A stretch of 64,000 nucleotides of DNA from Phytophthora colocasiae (GCA_018806915.1 JAGKQI010000057.1:153475-217474), one strand, 5' to 3'; counted from the stretch's first letter, positions 33,663-45,350 are shown. Program-made: numbers and translations. Notes: generated by a model from the sequence alone, not told the origin.

Positions 33663-36600
33663 CTACACCTCTTCATGCGACTGCATCACACCAAACCGAT
33701 TTCGGTTAGCATGATCACGTAGGAACGCGCTCAATATGGCTCCACAGTTAAGATCAGCTTCGTCGACCCAAGTCGGCTCATCATAACCGACCCAGTGCAC
33801 CAGGAATTCACGATAGATCCGGCCATAGCGAGTTCGCTTCCCACTTCGCATGTCCGAGATCCGTTCGACCTCGTACTCATCGGCGTCCAGATCTGGGACC
33901 CAACTGTCCTCCGGAAGGAGGATCATTGAAATCGAGCCGATCTGTTTCATCCACCGTCAACCCGATTCGCGGTCGATCCGGAAAGTTCCGTACCAGCTTC
34001 AGCTTAGAGACATGGACCACTGGGAAGATATGGTAACCAGATCCCGCGATCTCCAGCTTGATCGTGAATTCATTGAGCTTCTCTGCCACACGGAACGGGC
34101 CGTGCCAAAGGTGAGCAAGTTTACGCGTATATCCTTCCTTCACACGATCTAAATACAACCAAACCCGGGATCCAGCTTCGATCTGATGCGGATCGACCTC
34201 CTCATTGTGCCGATCGGCTCGGTCTGCAATCGCCTCTCGTGGCTTAGTGTTGACCTGTTCTCGCGACTGCTGGTAGTATATCTGAATCCGATATCTCCAC
34301 CGTCTTGGGTCGCGATCGTGGCGTCTGGTCGATCCGATCGGGATCGTTGCTTCCCATCCGTGTACCAAATAGTGAGGGGTATCTCCCCGAACCCGATCGT
34401 GGGCCGTGTTAATAGCAAACGTCAGTCGCTCCGCGCATTCATCCCAGTCCTTCTGATCGAGATCTTGAACATACATCTTGATCGCCCTAGTCGCCGTTTG
34501 CACCATCCGCTCCGCAGTCCCATTGGCTTGTGGTCGGTAGGCCATCGTCGCCCGTTGTCACTGCCCCAGGATCCTATTGAACGATCTGAAGAAGTCGGAC
34601 ATGAAACCCGGCTCTCGATCGTGCCTGATCATCTCGCTAGCACCAAATCTGCGGAACACACATTCTTCATAGGATTCCGCGGCGGTCTGAGCCGATCGGG
34701 AGGAACTGGCTTTCGCGATCACATATCCCGTGAACAGATCGACCCAGATCAGTAGTTCGGTGTTGCCTTTGTTAGATCTGGGCAGAGAGGGTATGTGATC
34801 CATCGCTATGATCTGGAATGGGTATGTCGCCTGTAGATTCCCCGGCGATTCGCCTCGGATCGTGGGGCCTCCCCTTTCCGGTCTCACAGTCTACACACTC
34901 GCCTACGTATCGCTGCACGCTCCGATACAATCCTCTCCAGTGTAAATGATCTCGAATTCGCTGATAAGTGCGTCCGATCACCTGATGTCCTCCTTCCAGA
35001 GTCGCGTGATAGTGGTGGAGGACATCCTGCTGTAGCGTTTCGGGGACTACAAGCCTCATCAGGCGGTCGCGATCGTCATTCGATCTCGGCCCTGGTGGGC
35101 AGTAAAACAGCAGATCTTGTTCATCTACCTCGTACTCAGAGGCGATCTTGGCGTAGGATCCAGATTCGGCTCGAGTAAGATCCGCGATCTGCCCGACCCA
35201 GTACTTCTTTAGTCCGGCGATCCAGATCTCTTCGTCCTGGGCTCGCCTGATCCGATCAACCCGCATCTCTCGGATCAGTTCCTCTCGCAGGACAGCGGCA
35301 CCAGGTCGCGCTCGGGCTGCACGCGTGGCTACTGCCGACACTTGCACAGTTCGATCTTCAACTCGAGGGATCAACACCTCATCAAGCCGATTCAGGGTGA
35401 TCAGATCGCACCGATCTGCCTCGTCGTGGACCTCGATCCCGCTTCCTCGCTGCAGCGTGGCACTCGCCAAGCTATCTGCGCTCCCATTCCAGTCTCTCTT
35501 CACATGGACAAGCTCATGATCTCCCCATTTTCGCAAGTGACCCAGCACCTTCTGCTTCAGTAACGTCAATCCCGGCGCCTTACAGTCGATCTCGCCCCGG
35601 ACTTGTCGGATCACCAGGTTCGAATCGCCACAAACGACCAAACGGCGGCGTTCTAACTGTGCGATCATGCTAAGACCTAGCAAGAGTCCACGGTATTCCG
35701 CTTCATTGACAGTAAGGCTCTCCGCATATTCTGATCTAGCCTTGATCACTTTCCACTCCGGCAAACTCCACACGATCGCGCTGAAAGCGCCTCCTCCTCG
35801 TTTCACGCGTGCCGATCCGTCGAAACTTATGACCCATAGCTCCTCATCTGGGTCTACGGTAGGGATCGGCATCTGAATTCGACGCCTGGGCTCCTTTCGG
35901 GGCGCGATCGCGATTAGGGCTTCATCGATCTCCGATCTAGGCGTTATATTAGCTGCGATCGCCCCCAGTATTTCATCCTCTCCCTTCGTACACTTCGTGA
36001 TCTCGAGCGTCCATGGGGACAGGAGAGCAGACCATTGTCCCAGACGTCCTTGGAGGCCGGCGGATTTGAACAGCCAGGCAAGCGTAGAATGTCGGGTTAG
36101 GACCTTGATCCGACGTCCCACCAACAGGGTGTAATGTAGATCCAAGATCCGAAGTAGAGCCAACACCTCTTTCTCGGCAACATTATAATTCAGTTCGTTC
36201 GTCTTCAAGGTTCGGCTGGCAAACGCGATCGGGTGATAGATCTGATCGTGTTCCTGCATTAGTGCGGCGGAAATCGCCCAGTCACTAGCATACACGATCA
36301 CCACGGGCAACTTCGTCATGTCGAAGTGACGAAGGATCGGGGTCGACGCGATCTTGGCTTTCAAGGCTGTAAACGCCCTGTATGCCCTACCCCACCTCTC
36401 GTCGCCAGTCTTTAGACCCAGGTTGGCTCCGATCTCGCTTGAACAGGGTGAAGACATCGCCCCCAAGTCAGGATCCGGTGTACTATCGCTTCTTTGAGTC
36501 GGGGTATCTAGTGATCTATTCTGATTGGACTTAAGCGCGACGGGATCTTGAGTGATCGGGTCCATTCTATCCATGATCTTTCGTAGATCCGGCCGCTTCT

Positions 36601-37695
36601 TCAGTTCTGCGAACTCCACTTCACGTAGTTCATATAGGACCGATGCATAGATCGCATAATCCTCGATGAACCGACTATAGTAATTCAAACTTCCTAGGAA
36701 CGATTGCATAGATCGGAGTGATCCAGGGAATGGTAGATCCGTCCGAGATCTCAAGTCTTTCGGGTTTGCCTCCAATCCGTCGATCGACACTTTGTGTCCG
36801 AGATATTCCACTTTATCCATGCCCCAGAAGCTCTTTGCCACACTGATCGAGAGATTCCACTTATCACAGGCCTCCAATAGGTCTTCCACCCGATCGCACA
36901 TTTGATCCCATGATCCAGCCGCGATCAAGATATCATCGATATATGATCTCCGTCCTAGCACCGACGGGCGACCAGGATCCTCCGGGATCCCCAATTCAAA
37001 CACATCTGCAGAGTCTTCCGTGTTCCCAGACTGGGAGATCTTTAGAAATCCATACAGAGCGTTGTCCACAAGACGTTGGTATATCTGCGGAGCGTTCTTC
37101 AGCCCGAACGGCATGCGATTCCAGTCGAAAAGGCCAAATGGAGTGATGAAAGCTGAGATCGCGCGAGATCGATCGGTCATTGACACGACCCAGAATCCAC
37201 TCGCCATGTCTAACGAACAATACCACAGAACCTTGTCAAGATCTTCTAGCAGGTCGTTGATCAAAGGCATCGGGTAGATCATCAGCCTTGTGAGGCCGTT
37301 CACCAGCCGATAATCGATACATAATCGGATGTCTACACCATTCTTCTTGATGATCACCACGATCGGAGATGCCCACGGCGAGGTCGATGGTCGGATGATA
37401 TTGGCAGCTAGGAGTCCTTTGATGTGATCCGATACTTTCTCGCGGAACTGTGGCGCCACCTTTCGGACTCGTTGTGCAATCGGCTTTGCATCCCCCACGT
37501 CGATATCACATATAACACCCTTGGCCGCCGGAGGAAGTGCATTTCCTTTCCCGATCAGGAGATGCCGCTTCTTCCAAATAATCTGTCAAAGTTTCTCGAT
37601 CTCCTCCGGGGTAGCCGATCCCAGATTTCCTACTTGCAGATCTTCGATCCTGACTTCTTCGGTCACGACGAGACCAAGCGCGAAATCATCACCCG
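33663..37695 (-). pseudogene. pol: element B pol: RT, two RNase H domains, integrase, chromodomain
   Basis: Truncated at 37695 by element C. A stop near 37587 lies upstream of the 908-codon frame 37498-34772. RT has DIRLCIDYRLVNGL, MPFGLKNAPQIYQ and RRSYIDDILIAAG; the first RNase H is PVVIVYASDWAISAALMQE..LTRHSTLAWLF; the second (about 35830-35440) has SFDGSARVKRGGG, NEAEYRGLL, VCGDSNLVIRQV and NGSADSLAS. Integrase has HHYHATLEGGH, CVDCETG, AMDHIP, RHDREPG and NGTAERMVQ, but a frameshift near 34880 and a TGA at 34558 break it. Another frameshift near 33930 precedes the chromodomain (EYEVERISDMRSG..FLVHWVGYDEPTWVDE). The last 0.5 kb was captured by the tandem array downstream. Confidence 0.93.
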
Positions 37696-38619
37696 TGTAA
37701 CGGGGATGTTACACGAATGTTTCTCGTTGGTGTGTGACACACGTGGATACATTTATGTGGGTACATAATGGTGTGTGACACTCATGGATACATTTATGTG
37801 GGTACATAATGGTGTGGCACACACGAGTAGATACGTAGATGGCCTCAGAGCCTCACGTTGTATTTTGATTAGGATTTAGTAAGTTAGATACTAAATCCGT
37901 TACATTTAGGATTAGGGCAATAAAGTCAATAAAAGCAGTTTGCACTTTACATAATTAGTGTTAGTTCCTTTATTATAGGGACACTGATTGTGTGAGTCCC
38001 GTATTTAGTGGACTACTTGGTTCTTGTATAGAACCGAGGCTAGTGCCTTGCAAGCAGGACTCTACGAGTCAACTAAACTTCCTCTGTGCCGTGCACACCT
38101 ACGCAGCCCCGCTGCAACCCGCCTCGACGACCTGGATGGCAAGCTCACGACCCCGCCAACTCTAACGGGGTTACACGTACAAGTGGTTGTACCACTTGTA
38201 ACTCTAACAGTTAGGATAACTGTTAGACGTTGGAAACGGGCCTCAGACCTTGGTGTGCTGTACACACCAAAGGATACATGGGCGAACCACATTATTGGGT
38301 TGTTCGTGTGCATTTGTGCATATTATTGGTAGAAAGTAACGGGTTTCTACCAATCACTGAGCAGAGTTTCTGCCAACCACACGTTGGCAGACCCTTTAGA
38401 AATAGATAACAAACAGTTTTAGGAGGTCCATAATTGGCTTATACAAATTCAATAACAGTTCTCATTTTACGGTATTTTGCAGTTTAATTTAGTTATATTT
38501 GATTTAATTATACTTATTTAAATAAGTATACTTAAATTAAGTCTATTCTAATTGCATGCTTCCTCAAACACGTAAGCGCACGTGTACGCCATCTAATAGG
38601 TTTAGGTAGACCCATTACA
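37696..38619 (+). repeat. element C 5' LTR with insertion
   Basis: Ends TGTAACGGGG and CCCATTACA. Interrupted by 37706-38162. Compared with the 3' LTR, the middle differs: this copy has TAACAGTTAGGATAACTGTTA and a TGTGCTGTACACACC palindrome that the other lacks. Confidence 0.85.
37706..38162. mobile_element. 457-bp insertion in element C LTR, possible solo LTR
   Basis: Flanked by an exact 8-bp direct repeat TAACGGGG (37698-37705, 38163-38170) that occurs once in the other LTR. It begins ATGTTACACGAATG and contains a 41-bp tandem repeat at 37729-37825, AATAAAGTCAATAAAAG and no coding sequence. The start TGTTA and end CTCTAAC could be ends of a Copia-type LTR, in which case part of the 8-bp repeat belongs to the insert; an 8-bp duplication would instead suggest a hAT element. 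Confidence 0.55.
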
Positions 38620-38621
38620 CC

Positions 38622-38640
38622 TGGTAGCACTTTGTAGTCC
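38622..38640 (+). promoter_or_regulatory. primer-binding-site-like motif, element C
   Basis: TGGTAGCACTTTGTAGTCC starts 2 nt after the LTR. The same sequence at the same offset is in element D. The first eight bases fit the GCTACCA end of an initiator methionine tRNA; the rest does not look like a T-arm, so pairing may be short. Confidence 0.6.
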
Positions 38641-38668
38641 GTCCCACGACCGACTGCTGTTCGTTCGT

Positions 38669-39654
38669 ATGGAGTCATACGAACGCGGGGTAGAGAACTC
38701 CCCAATGGATGAGGGATCCACTGGGACCCCTCACATATCCGTGACGCGCACGGACTGTGCCCACCTGTCAGATCCAGAGTGGGAAGCTCTTCAAAGACTT
38801 TCACAAGTCATTGGAGAGGCAGCGGTAGCGACGATGCTTCGTACGCTATCGCCGACAGAGCAACACGGTGTTGCTCTGGGGTACATTGTTAAGGAGCAAC
38901 GAGATGTTGCTGCCTCGGTGGCTTCCCCGAAGCCACGCGTGGAGTCGTTGAAACTCCACGTGAGTACCTACACGGGGAAGGAGGACGAGACCCTCCTTCG
39001 GTGGCTTGTCGAACTCGACACAGCCGTTGCGGCTCGACGTATCGTCGATCCGATGTCGAAGGTCGCGTTCGCCATGTCATGTCTTGGCGGACGTGCGAGG
39101 AGTTGGGCCTATGGGCGCCGACTCTCGGATCCTACGTGCTTCGGCACGTACGAGGTGTTCAAAGAGGAGCTTAAGCTTGCGTTTGAGTCCCCGAAGAACG
39201 AGTTCAGATCGAGAGCGGAGTTTCTCGATCTGCAACAGGGCAAGGATGATGTTCACACCTTTGCCCAGCGTGCTCGATACTTGGTATCGATCATAGTGGC
39301 GAACCCGGTCGACGAGACGAGCCAGTCGTCACGTTCATGAAGGGACTAAGAGATGGTCCCGTCAAGACGTATCTCTTCCGAGAGTATCCGAATACTCTCG
39401 AGGAGGCGATCAGCCTTGCGATGCAAGAGGAGTTTAGCCGGCGTCAATCTAAACTCCATGCGAACGCGCCGAAGCCGGCGCGTCCTGTTGCGAAGACGGG
39501 AGGTCCGGAACCTATGGACCTCTCGAGTGCTACGACTGCTGGTCAACAGCAGCGTAGGAACAGCAAGGTTCGATGTTACAAGTGTAGTAACATCGGTCAA
39601 TATGCACGTGAGTGCACAACGGGCGGGCGTTCAAAAAACGCCAAGGACCAGTAG
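38669..39654 (+). pseudogene. gag: element C Gag, frameshifted
   Basis: ATG at 38669 is in good context near the primer site. The core is LLRWLVELDTAVAARRI, AMSCLGGRARSWAYGRRLSD and LQQGKDDVHTFAQRARYLVS. A frameshift near 39330 moves to the frame with NTLEEAISLAMQEEFSRR and one zinc knuckle, CYKCSNIGQYAREC, in which the metal-binding His is Gln. The stop TAG at 39652 lies inside the frameshift stem. Homologous to element D Gag. Confidence 0.85.
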
Positions 39655-39673
39655 GCACGGGGCGTCCTACTGG
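39633..39673 (+). promoter_or_regulatory. gag-pol -1 frameshift signal of element C
   Basis: Slippery heptamer A AAA AAC (39633-39639) in the gag frame (TCA AAA AAC), an 8-nt spacer, then an 8-bp stem CCAGTAGG/CCTACTGG (39648-39655, 39666-39673) that contains the gag TAG. Protease lies in the -1 frame. Register, spacing and stem are those of textbook -1 frameshift sites, and the arrangement recurs in element D. Confidence 0.85.
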
Positions 39674-42600
39674 TGATGCAGTCTCGCGTGTCGAGCTTGG
39701 ACACGCGACGATGAGGACTGCTGCCCCCAGCGAGAAGGTTTCTCGCTGTAAGCTGCAAGATGGCAAGCCAAACCTTGTCATCCTGAACGTGATGTCGAAG
39801 AGAGTGAACTCTCTTCGTGCCCTAGTGGACTCGGGCGCGTCGAACAACTTTGTTCGACAGGGAAGTCTTCGAAGGCTTGACTTCGAAGAGGCCGACACGC
39901 CTCGCAGCGTGTTGGAGGTGCGGTTGGTGCCACCGTGAGGACTGAGAAGCGCGTAGTCCGTGTGCGCTTCTCTTACAAACGAAGGACGTTTGTAGAAGAT
40001 CTTATCGTCTTGGATCTAGACGATAAGTTCGACTTGGTATTAGGCATGCCGTGGCTTGCACGGCATGACCCGGTGATCAACTGGGAGAAGCGTACACTCG
40101 TACGCTTCAACAACGCATGCGCGACAGAGAGCGATGGCCCTGTCAGTGCTACACATGCACCAGGCGGTGCATGTGATCCCCCAGTTGAGGCAGCATCGTC
40201 CGCCGCTGCCTCCGATCGCGCCGGCGACCGCCAGCGACTCAGGGAGTCGTTTGGAGAAAATGTGTGTCGACTCAGAAATCTGAGCCGAAGGGTCGCGGTG
40301 ACATGAGTGATGGTCAGGTGAATGTGAATCACCTGACGCATAAACATCTGAATGATGTTTGTCACATAAGTGATGGTCAGGTGAATCGCATTCACCTGAG
40401 AGAAGGTAAAATACCGGTATTACCGGTATCCTTGGAGGTACTTCAAGCCCCCAAGGGTCGCGCCGACGACGTCGCGTCAACTCTGGGAGTTGACGAAGCA
40501 AATAATATTCGGGGAATCGAAAGACGTGCGTCAGTTCTGGGAGCTCACGCCAGGGAACTAGCGATCGTTCATCAGCCCCGGGAGCTGATGATACGTGTAT
40601 AGGCGAGCACTCGCTAGCGCTGAAAGCTAGCGAGAGCACGTCGACTCGGGGAGTCGATGATGCGGTTGCTTCATCCGTAGTAGCGGGTGAAGTTGCTCCA
40701 TCCGTAGGAGCGGATGGAGGCGCAGCGGTTCAGGGAACCGACTGCGCGGCAGGAGGTGCTGGCGGTTGCAAACGTCCAGCACCAGAAAAACCTGCGTGCT
40801 CACGTGCAGCGGTGCTGCACGCGATGAGCGGAACGCAAGCAGTGCTTGAATGTGCAAGTAAGCGGAAGGAATCCGCTGACGATTGCGATAAAGTCCCGTC
40901 CAAGGTGGGATGCCTTGGACGTGGAGCGCCTGGAGCTGAGCTTCATGGTAGACCTTCGCGGCGCAAGCTCAGGGAGCTGCGCGAGTCTCAGTCCGGGGAT
41001 GAGACGGGTGTATCTGCAGTGCAGACACCGAGTGTCGAGACGTTGAACGTCTTGACACGTACTGGTACTGGGTTACAGTACCAGAGGATGCGGTTGGAGA
41101 ATCCGCCGACGAGTGCGTCGGCGTTGACCGCACTTCCAACGATGAGTTGGAAGCGCTTCACGCGAGACTTGTACGATGGACGCATCGAACAAATTTGCAT
41201 TCTCTCGGATATCGAGAGAGTGGATCGCGAAGCCGGAGAGCTGAAGCAGCTCGTCGTCGATGGGATCACTTAGGGTGATGACTCCCTCAGTGCGAAGACT
41301 AAGAAGCAGCGCTTCGAGGAGCAGAGTTGGGACTCGTTGAGGTCGAGTCCCTACTACGAAGTTCTGCGGGAGTACAAGGATGTACTCCCGGACGAGATTC
41401 CTTCGGAGCTTCCGAAGGATAAGGGCGTACAGCACGAGATTGATCTCGTGCCGGGTACAAAGTACTGTGTTACACGGCAATGGCCACTGCCGCGTGAACA
41501 AGTGCAAGCGATCGACGACTTCTTTGAAAGTCGTCGTCTTGCAGGTTAAGTGTGGGAGTCAAAGTCCCCGCACAGTGCCCCAACGTTCTGTGTTAAGAAA
41601 CCACAGTGCGGCTGGCGCATCGTTCATGCGTACAACAAGTTGAACGATGCAACGATACCGGCGCAGACGCCGATACCGCGAAAAGATGTTATCATCGATT
41701 CGATGGCCTTGAGCACTATCTTCAGTGCTCTAGATCTGCGTGATGGATTCTATCAGATCCTCATGCGTGAGAGGGACATCCCTCTCACTGCGGTAAGCAC
41801 TCCAAGCGGTATGCTTTGGGAGTGGCTCGTCATACCACAGGGGCTTAAGAACGCCCCTGCGACGTTCAATAGATGCGTGACACATCTATTGCGCTCGGTG
41901 CGCGACTTCGCACCGAGCTACTTCGACGACGTGTTCGTCCACAGCCGGGCTGTGAACGGGAAGACGGACATTGAGATGCACAAGGTGCATCTCCGGAAGC
42001 TGCTAGAGCTTATGAGGAAACATAAGCTCTATGCGAACCTGAAGAAGTGTATCTTCGGGGCGAGCGAGATACCCGTGCTGGGGTGTCTCGTGGGGAAAGA
42101 TGGCGTGCGCCCTGACCCAGAGAAGGTCAGATCAATGAATGGCCCACGCCATCCAATGTGAAGGAACTGAGGCAGTTCCTTGGGCTTGCCACGTACTTGT
42201 GCAAGTACGTGGACAACTATGCGGGCAAGATTCGCCCGTTGTCACAGCTTCTTAAGAAAGAAGCTGAGTGGATTTGGACGACCGAGTGCGAGGAGGCATT
42301 CGGTGCAGTCAAGCAGGGCTTGACTGAAGCGCCGATCTTGGCCGTGGCGGACCAAGATCGTCCATTCCACGTAGTGTGCGATGCATCCGACTTTGCAATC
42401 GGATGTGCATTGATGCAACACGATCACGAAGGGCGTGATCGTGTAGTCTACTATCAATCGCGTCAGCTGAAGCCAGCTGATCGTAACTATCCCGTACATG
42501 ACAAGGAGCTCCTTGCCATGAAGTATGCACTCGCAAAGTTCCGAGTGTATCTACTTGGGAGTAGACCGTTCGTGGTCTATACAGACCACGCATCATTGCG

Positions 42601-43410
42601 TACGGCGATTAAGTCGCCGCACATCTCGCAACGTATGGCGAGATGGTTGTCCTTCTTCGCGGAGTACAACTTCCGGGTGGAGTACAAACCCGGAAGACTC
42701 AATGTAGTGGCCGACGCGTTATCGCGTCGACCTGACTATGCGGAGACGGTCGACGCCAACAGCGTTGGCGTCGTGAGGACAAGTGTGCCGTCGTCAACGT
42801 TGATTGACGACGTGAAGAACGCGTATGCAAGGGATGCAGACGCGAAGGGGCTGCTGGAGTTCCTCGCAGCACCTTCCGACGTTGCACGTCGGAAGCTAAC
42901 CCCTCATCTTCGAGCTCGTGGACACCGCTATCGTGTATACGAAGGCCTACTGTTGTACAGTGCAGTAGACGACAATGCGGATCGCATTGTCGTCTCTTCT
43001 CGAGACCGTCGACGCGGTCGATCAACCGGTTAACTCTCGTCCCAAGACCGGACGAGAGGTTCGAGGAAGTCTGAGCTGCCTCGCAGACCTCAGCACGGAG
43101 GACACGAACCTCCTGCTTCAGAGCAGCTATCTCAGCGCTCTGTGTCTGCTCCAGCGCAGCAACTCGATCGTGCAGGGCACGATCGTCATGGTCATAGCGT
43201 TGACCATGCGGAGGGAGTGTTCCCACCCCCTCCGCCGCCGTTGCGCGACGCGCGTGGAGCGATCCGCTGGATTGTGGAGCGGATTGTGGCTCATAAGAGA
43301 ACGAACTCTCAAGGGGTTCGTTTTCGTATTCGTTGGAGAGGATTTCCTCCCCATCGAGATACATAGAGCCGCGGAACGTCCTGATGGAGAGACGTTCCGG
43401 AAATGGTGAG
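39640..43410 (+). pseudogene. pol: element C pol: protease, RT, RNase H, chromodomain remnant
   Basis: Protease LVDSGASNNFV (about 39827) and LVLGMPWLARHDP. A frameshift near 39930 and others in the hairpin-rich spacer 40150-41300 break the frame. RT (from about 41390): YCVTRQWPLPREQ, WRIVHAYNKLNDA, PQGLKNAPATFNR, YFDDVFVHSR; a TAA at 41547 interrupts it and a frameshift near 42150 leads to RNase H with VVCDASDFAIGCALMQ, YTDHASLRTAI and VADALSRRPDY. The sequence jumps near 43010 from the start of integrase to a chromodomain remnant (IRWIVERIVAHKRT..FRIRWRGFPPHRDT), so the integrase core is deleted. Confidence 0.9.
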
Positions 43411-43953
43411 GGCGTACGAAGCCCACCATAACTCTGCAGGGTACACCCGGCACGAGGAGTGCTGCGGTCAGCCACAGCACTCGGAGCTCCGCGTGGCTCG
43501 AGACGACCACGAAGCTCCTTGATGTGATCGGGTACACGGACAACCGTGTACCCCAGAAGATCACTTTCTGAGAGACGTGTTGCCAAGGGTTGGCAACACG
43601 GGCAGGGTGTGCCGAAGGGAACGGCACATGGGATCCCCGCTTCCATGGACTGATCATGGAGGCGTTCACACTTACCACGTGTAGTGTAAGTGTAGTAGCG
43701 ATCGCGAGCTGCAGCAACGCGCTCGCGATACGCCAGCAGGGTGTTTGATCCCTGCTAGCAAAGAAGAAGTCTTCTTCGCTTGCTTCTCCTTGTGGAGAGC
43801 ATGGTAGTCGGTCACAGAGAGCTTCTCTGTCGAACCGCTGGAAGCTGCAGTGCCTACTAGCACTGCTGAGGTTGTTGTTCCTGCTGCAGAAGGAGCAGGA
43901 GAGGCTTGCGCGTCCGCAGAAGCGGACGGAGACGTGGGCGTTGGCGTGTCCAT
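42699..43953 (-). pseudogene. element C antisense gene: Cys motif and coiled coil
   Basis: ATG (complement 43951-43953) lies 101 nt inside the 3' LTR and the frame runs against pol. N-terminus Thr/Pro/Ser/Ala-rich, then SVTDYHALHKEKQAKKTSSL; a frameshift near 43740; then CAVPFGTPCPCC, a linker, and a coiled coil DRVAALEQTQSAEIAALKQE. The Cys motif aligns with CYVHFKQRCTSC in the element D antisense protein (C-x-V-x-F-x3-C-x2-C). It overlaps the sense chromodomain remnant. Below about 43010 the open frame is probably an accident of the integrase deletion. Function unknown. Confidence 0.7.
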
Positions 43954-44044
43954 TGCGAAATGAACTCGGATTTCTCTCAGGAACTTGACGGTCTTGTCAA
44001 GTTCTGTTGATTGACGTGTCGAGACCGATACGTCGAATCTTAAC

Positions 44045-44054
44045 GGGGGGATGG
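44045..44054 (+). promoter_or_regulatory. polypurine tract, element C
   Basis: GGGGGGATGG immediately before the 3' LTR, the expected place and composition for plus-strand priming. Confidence 0.75.
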
Positions 44055-44541
44055 TGTAACGGGGTTACACGTACAAGTGGTTGTACCACTTGTAACTCTA
44101 ACAGTTAGGATTGGTTGGAAACGGGCCTTAGACCTACGCCGGACTTTTTGCAATTCAACGATGAAGACGAGGACAGATACTTTCTGGGCAATGGCTACAT
44201 GGGCGAACCACATTATTGGGTTGTTCGTGTGCATTTGTGCATATTATTGGTAGAAAGTAACGGGTTTCTACCAATCACTGAGCAGAGTTTCTGCCAACCA
44301 CACGTTGGCAGACCCTTTAGAAATAGATAACAAACAGTTTTAGGAGGTCCATAAGTGGCTTATGCCAAATTCAATAATAGTTCTCATTTTACGGTATTTT
44401 GCAGTTTAATTTAGTTATATTTGATTTAATTATACTTATTTAAATAAGTATACTTAAATTAAGTCTATTCTAATTGCACGCTTCCTCAAACACGTAAGCG
44501 CACGTGTACATCATCTAATAGGTCTAGGTAGACCCATTACA
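44055..44541 (+). repeat. element C 3' LTR (487 bp)
   Basis: TGTAACGGGG..CCCATTACA. Contains the same 10-bp hairpin TACAAGTGGT/ACCACTTGTA as the 5' LTR and AT-rich TTAATTTAGTTATATTTG sequence. Confidence 0.9.
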
Positions 44542-45065
44542 CCAACTCCACCCAAGACACACGGCTTCGCGGTCACTTCCAAACCGCTGGCTGGTGATCT
44601 ACGTGAGCTCCGTTTTATAGCTGGTCAGTCTAAGTACGTGGAGCGGCGGCTGGGTGAAGTGGAGGAGGAGGAGGACGTCATCGTGCCGTTCACGACGGAT
44701 GGCAACCCGATCGATCTGCGCAACAACTTCCAGAAGGCGACCACACACTCAGTTAGAGACAGCATCGGACGGGTAAGTTGCTCAAGTCAAGCATGGAATT
44801 CAGCAAATGCTAATCAGTCTATTCAGCACAGCAGGAAGCGGTTGAGAGAGGAATCGAGTTCAAGTGCTGCAAGTCTAAAGTCACGGAAGATCTTATCGAA
44901 GACGTTATTAACCGCGTCCTTCTCGACTGTGTCGCGACGCCGCCGACGAATAGAGCCTCGCCGCTCTTCCGCATTCGCTCACTGAGAGACAACTATTCGA
45001 CACACCATGCGCAGGTCATGGCTTTCTTGTTGAGACTTAGAGATAGACTAGAACATGCATCTTAA
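44542..45065 (+). pseudogene. unknown gene N, C-terminal part
   Basis: Directly follows the LTR of element C, which removed or displaced its 5' part. Exon (44545-44772) reads KPLAGDLRELRFIAGQSKYV and VIVPFTTDGNPIDLRNNFQK; intron 44773-44831 (59 bp, GTAAGT..CACAG); final exon 44832-45065 reads QEAVERGIEFKCCKSKVTED, FRIRSLRDNYSTHHAQVMAF and ends LEHAS-TAA. The phase match across the intron supports a true gene. I do not recognise the family. It converges on gene M, 285 bp away. Confidence 0.6.
44773..44831 (+). other. intron of gene N
   Basis: 59 bp, donor GTAAGT, acceptor CACAG, phase 0 on both sides. Confidence 0.7.
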
Positions 45066-45350
45066 TTTAGCTACCTGCTACACTAGCAACTTCAACACTA
45101 GCAGCTTCAACACCTTCTTGCGACTCGAGCCTTCTCTCTCGCCTGCTGACTCCGCTGAGTGCAGAGCCTATAGGCTCATCCTCTTCATTATGATTCGCAG
45201 GCGTCCAACATACGTCTGAACAGTCCTCTCGGCCACTCCGCAAATGTCCGCGATGCTATCATTCGGTAGATTCGTGCTGAGCGCCAGTGTCATCATGCTC
45301 ATGAAGACGCCTTTCGTAACGCTGAGGAGCTTACCCTTGTTTCTGTTGGT
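45066..45350. other. intergenic between convergent genes N and M
   Basis: No coding frame found. Contains a short tandem similarity ACTAGCAACTTCAACACTAGCAGC-like near 45081. Shared 3' flank of both genes. Confidence 0.4.

Larger units (their letters stand above)
29287..37695 (-). mobile_element. Ty3/gypsy retrotransposon B with antisense gene, truncated
   Basis: Related to element A: same order of RT, two RNase H domains, integrase and chromodomain on the minus strand, and an antisense coiled-coil gene between pol and the 3' LTR. Only the 3' LTR is present. The upstream part (gag, protease, 5' LTR) is missing because element C begins at 37696. Target duplication cannot be assessed. Confidence 0.93.
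37696..44541 (+). mobile_element. Ty3/gypsy retrotransposon C, hairpin-rich, decayed
   Basis: LTRs TGTAACGGGG..CCCATTACA at 37696-38619 (with an insertion) and 44055-44541. Inside: primer site, gag, frameshift signal, protease, RT, RNase H, a remnant chromodomain and an antisense gene. The integrase core is missing. No target duplication is seen (left flank ..ACCCG, right flank CCAACT) and the LTRs differ in their middle, so the ends may come from recombined copies. Short perfect hairpins follow each other through nearly the whole element. Confidence 0.9.

Noticed and set aside
37706..38162. Calling the insertion a hAT element outright
   Set aside because: The 8-bp repeat fits, but no terminal inverted repeats were found and LTR-like ends are equally possible.
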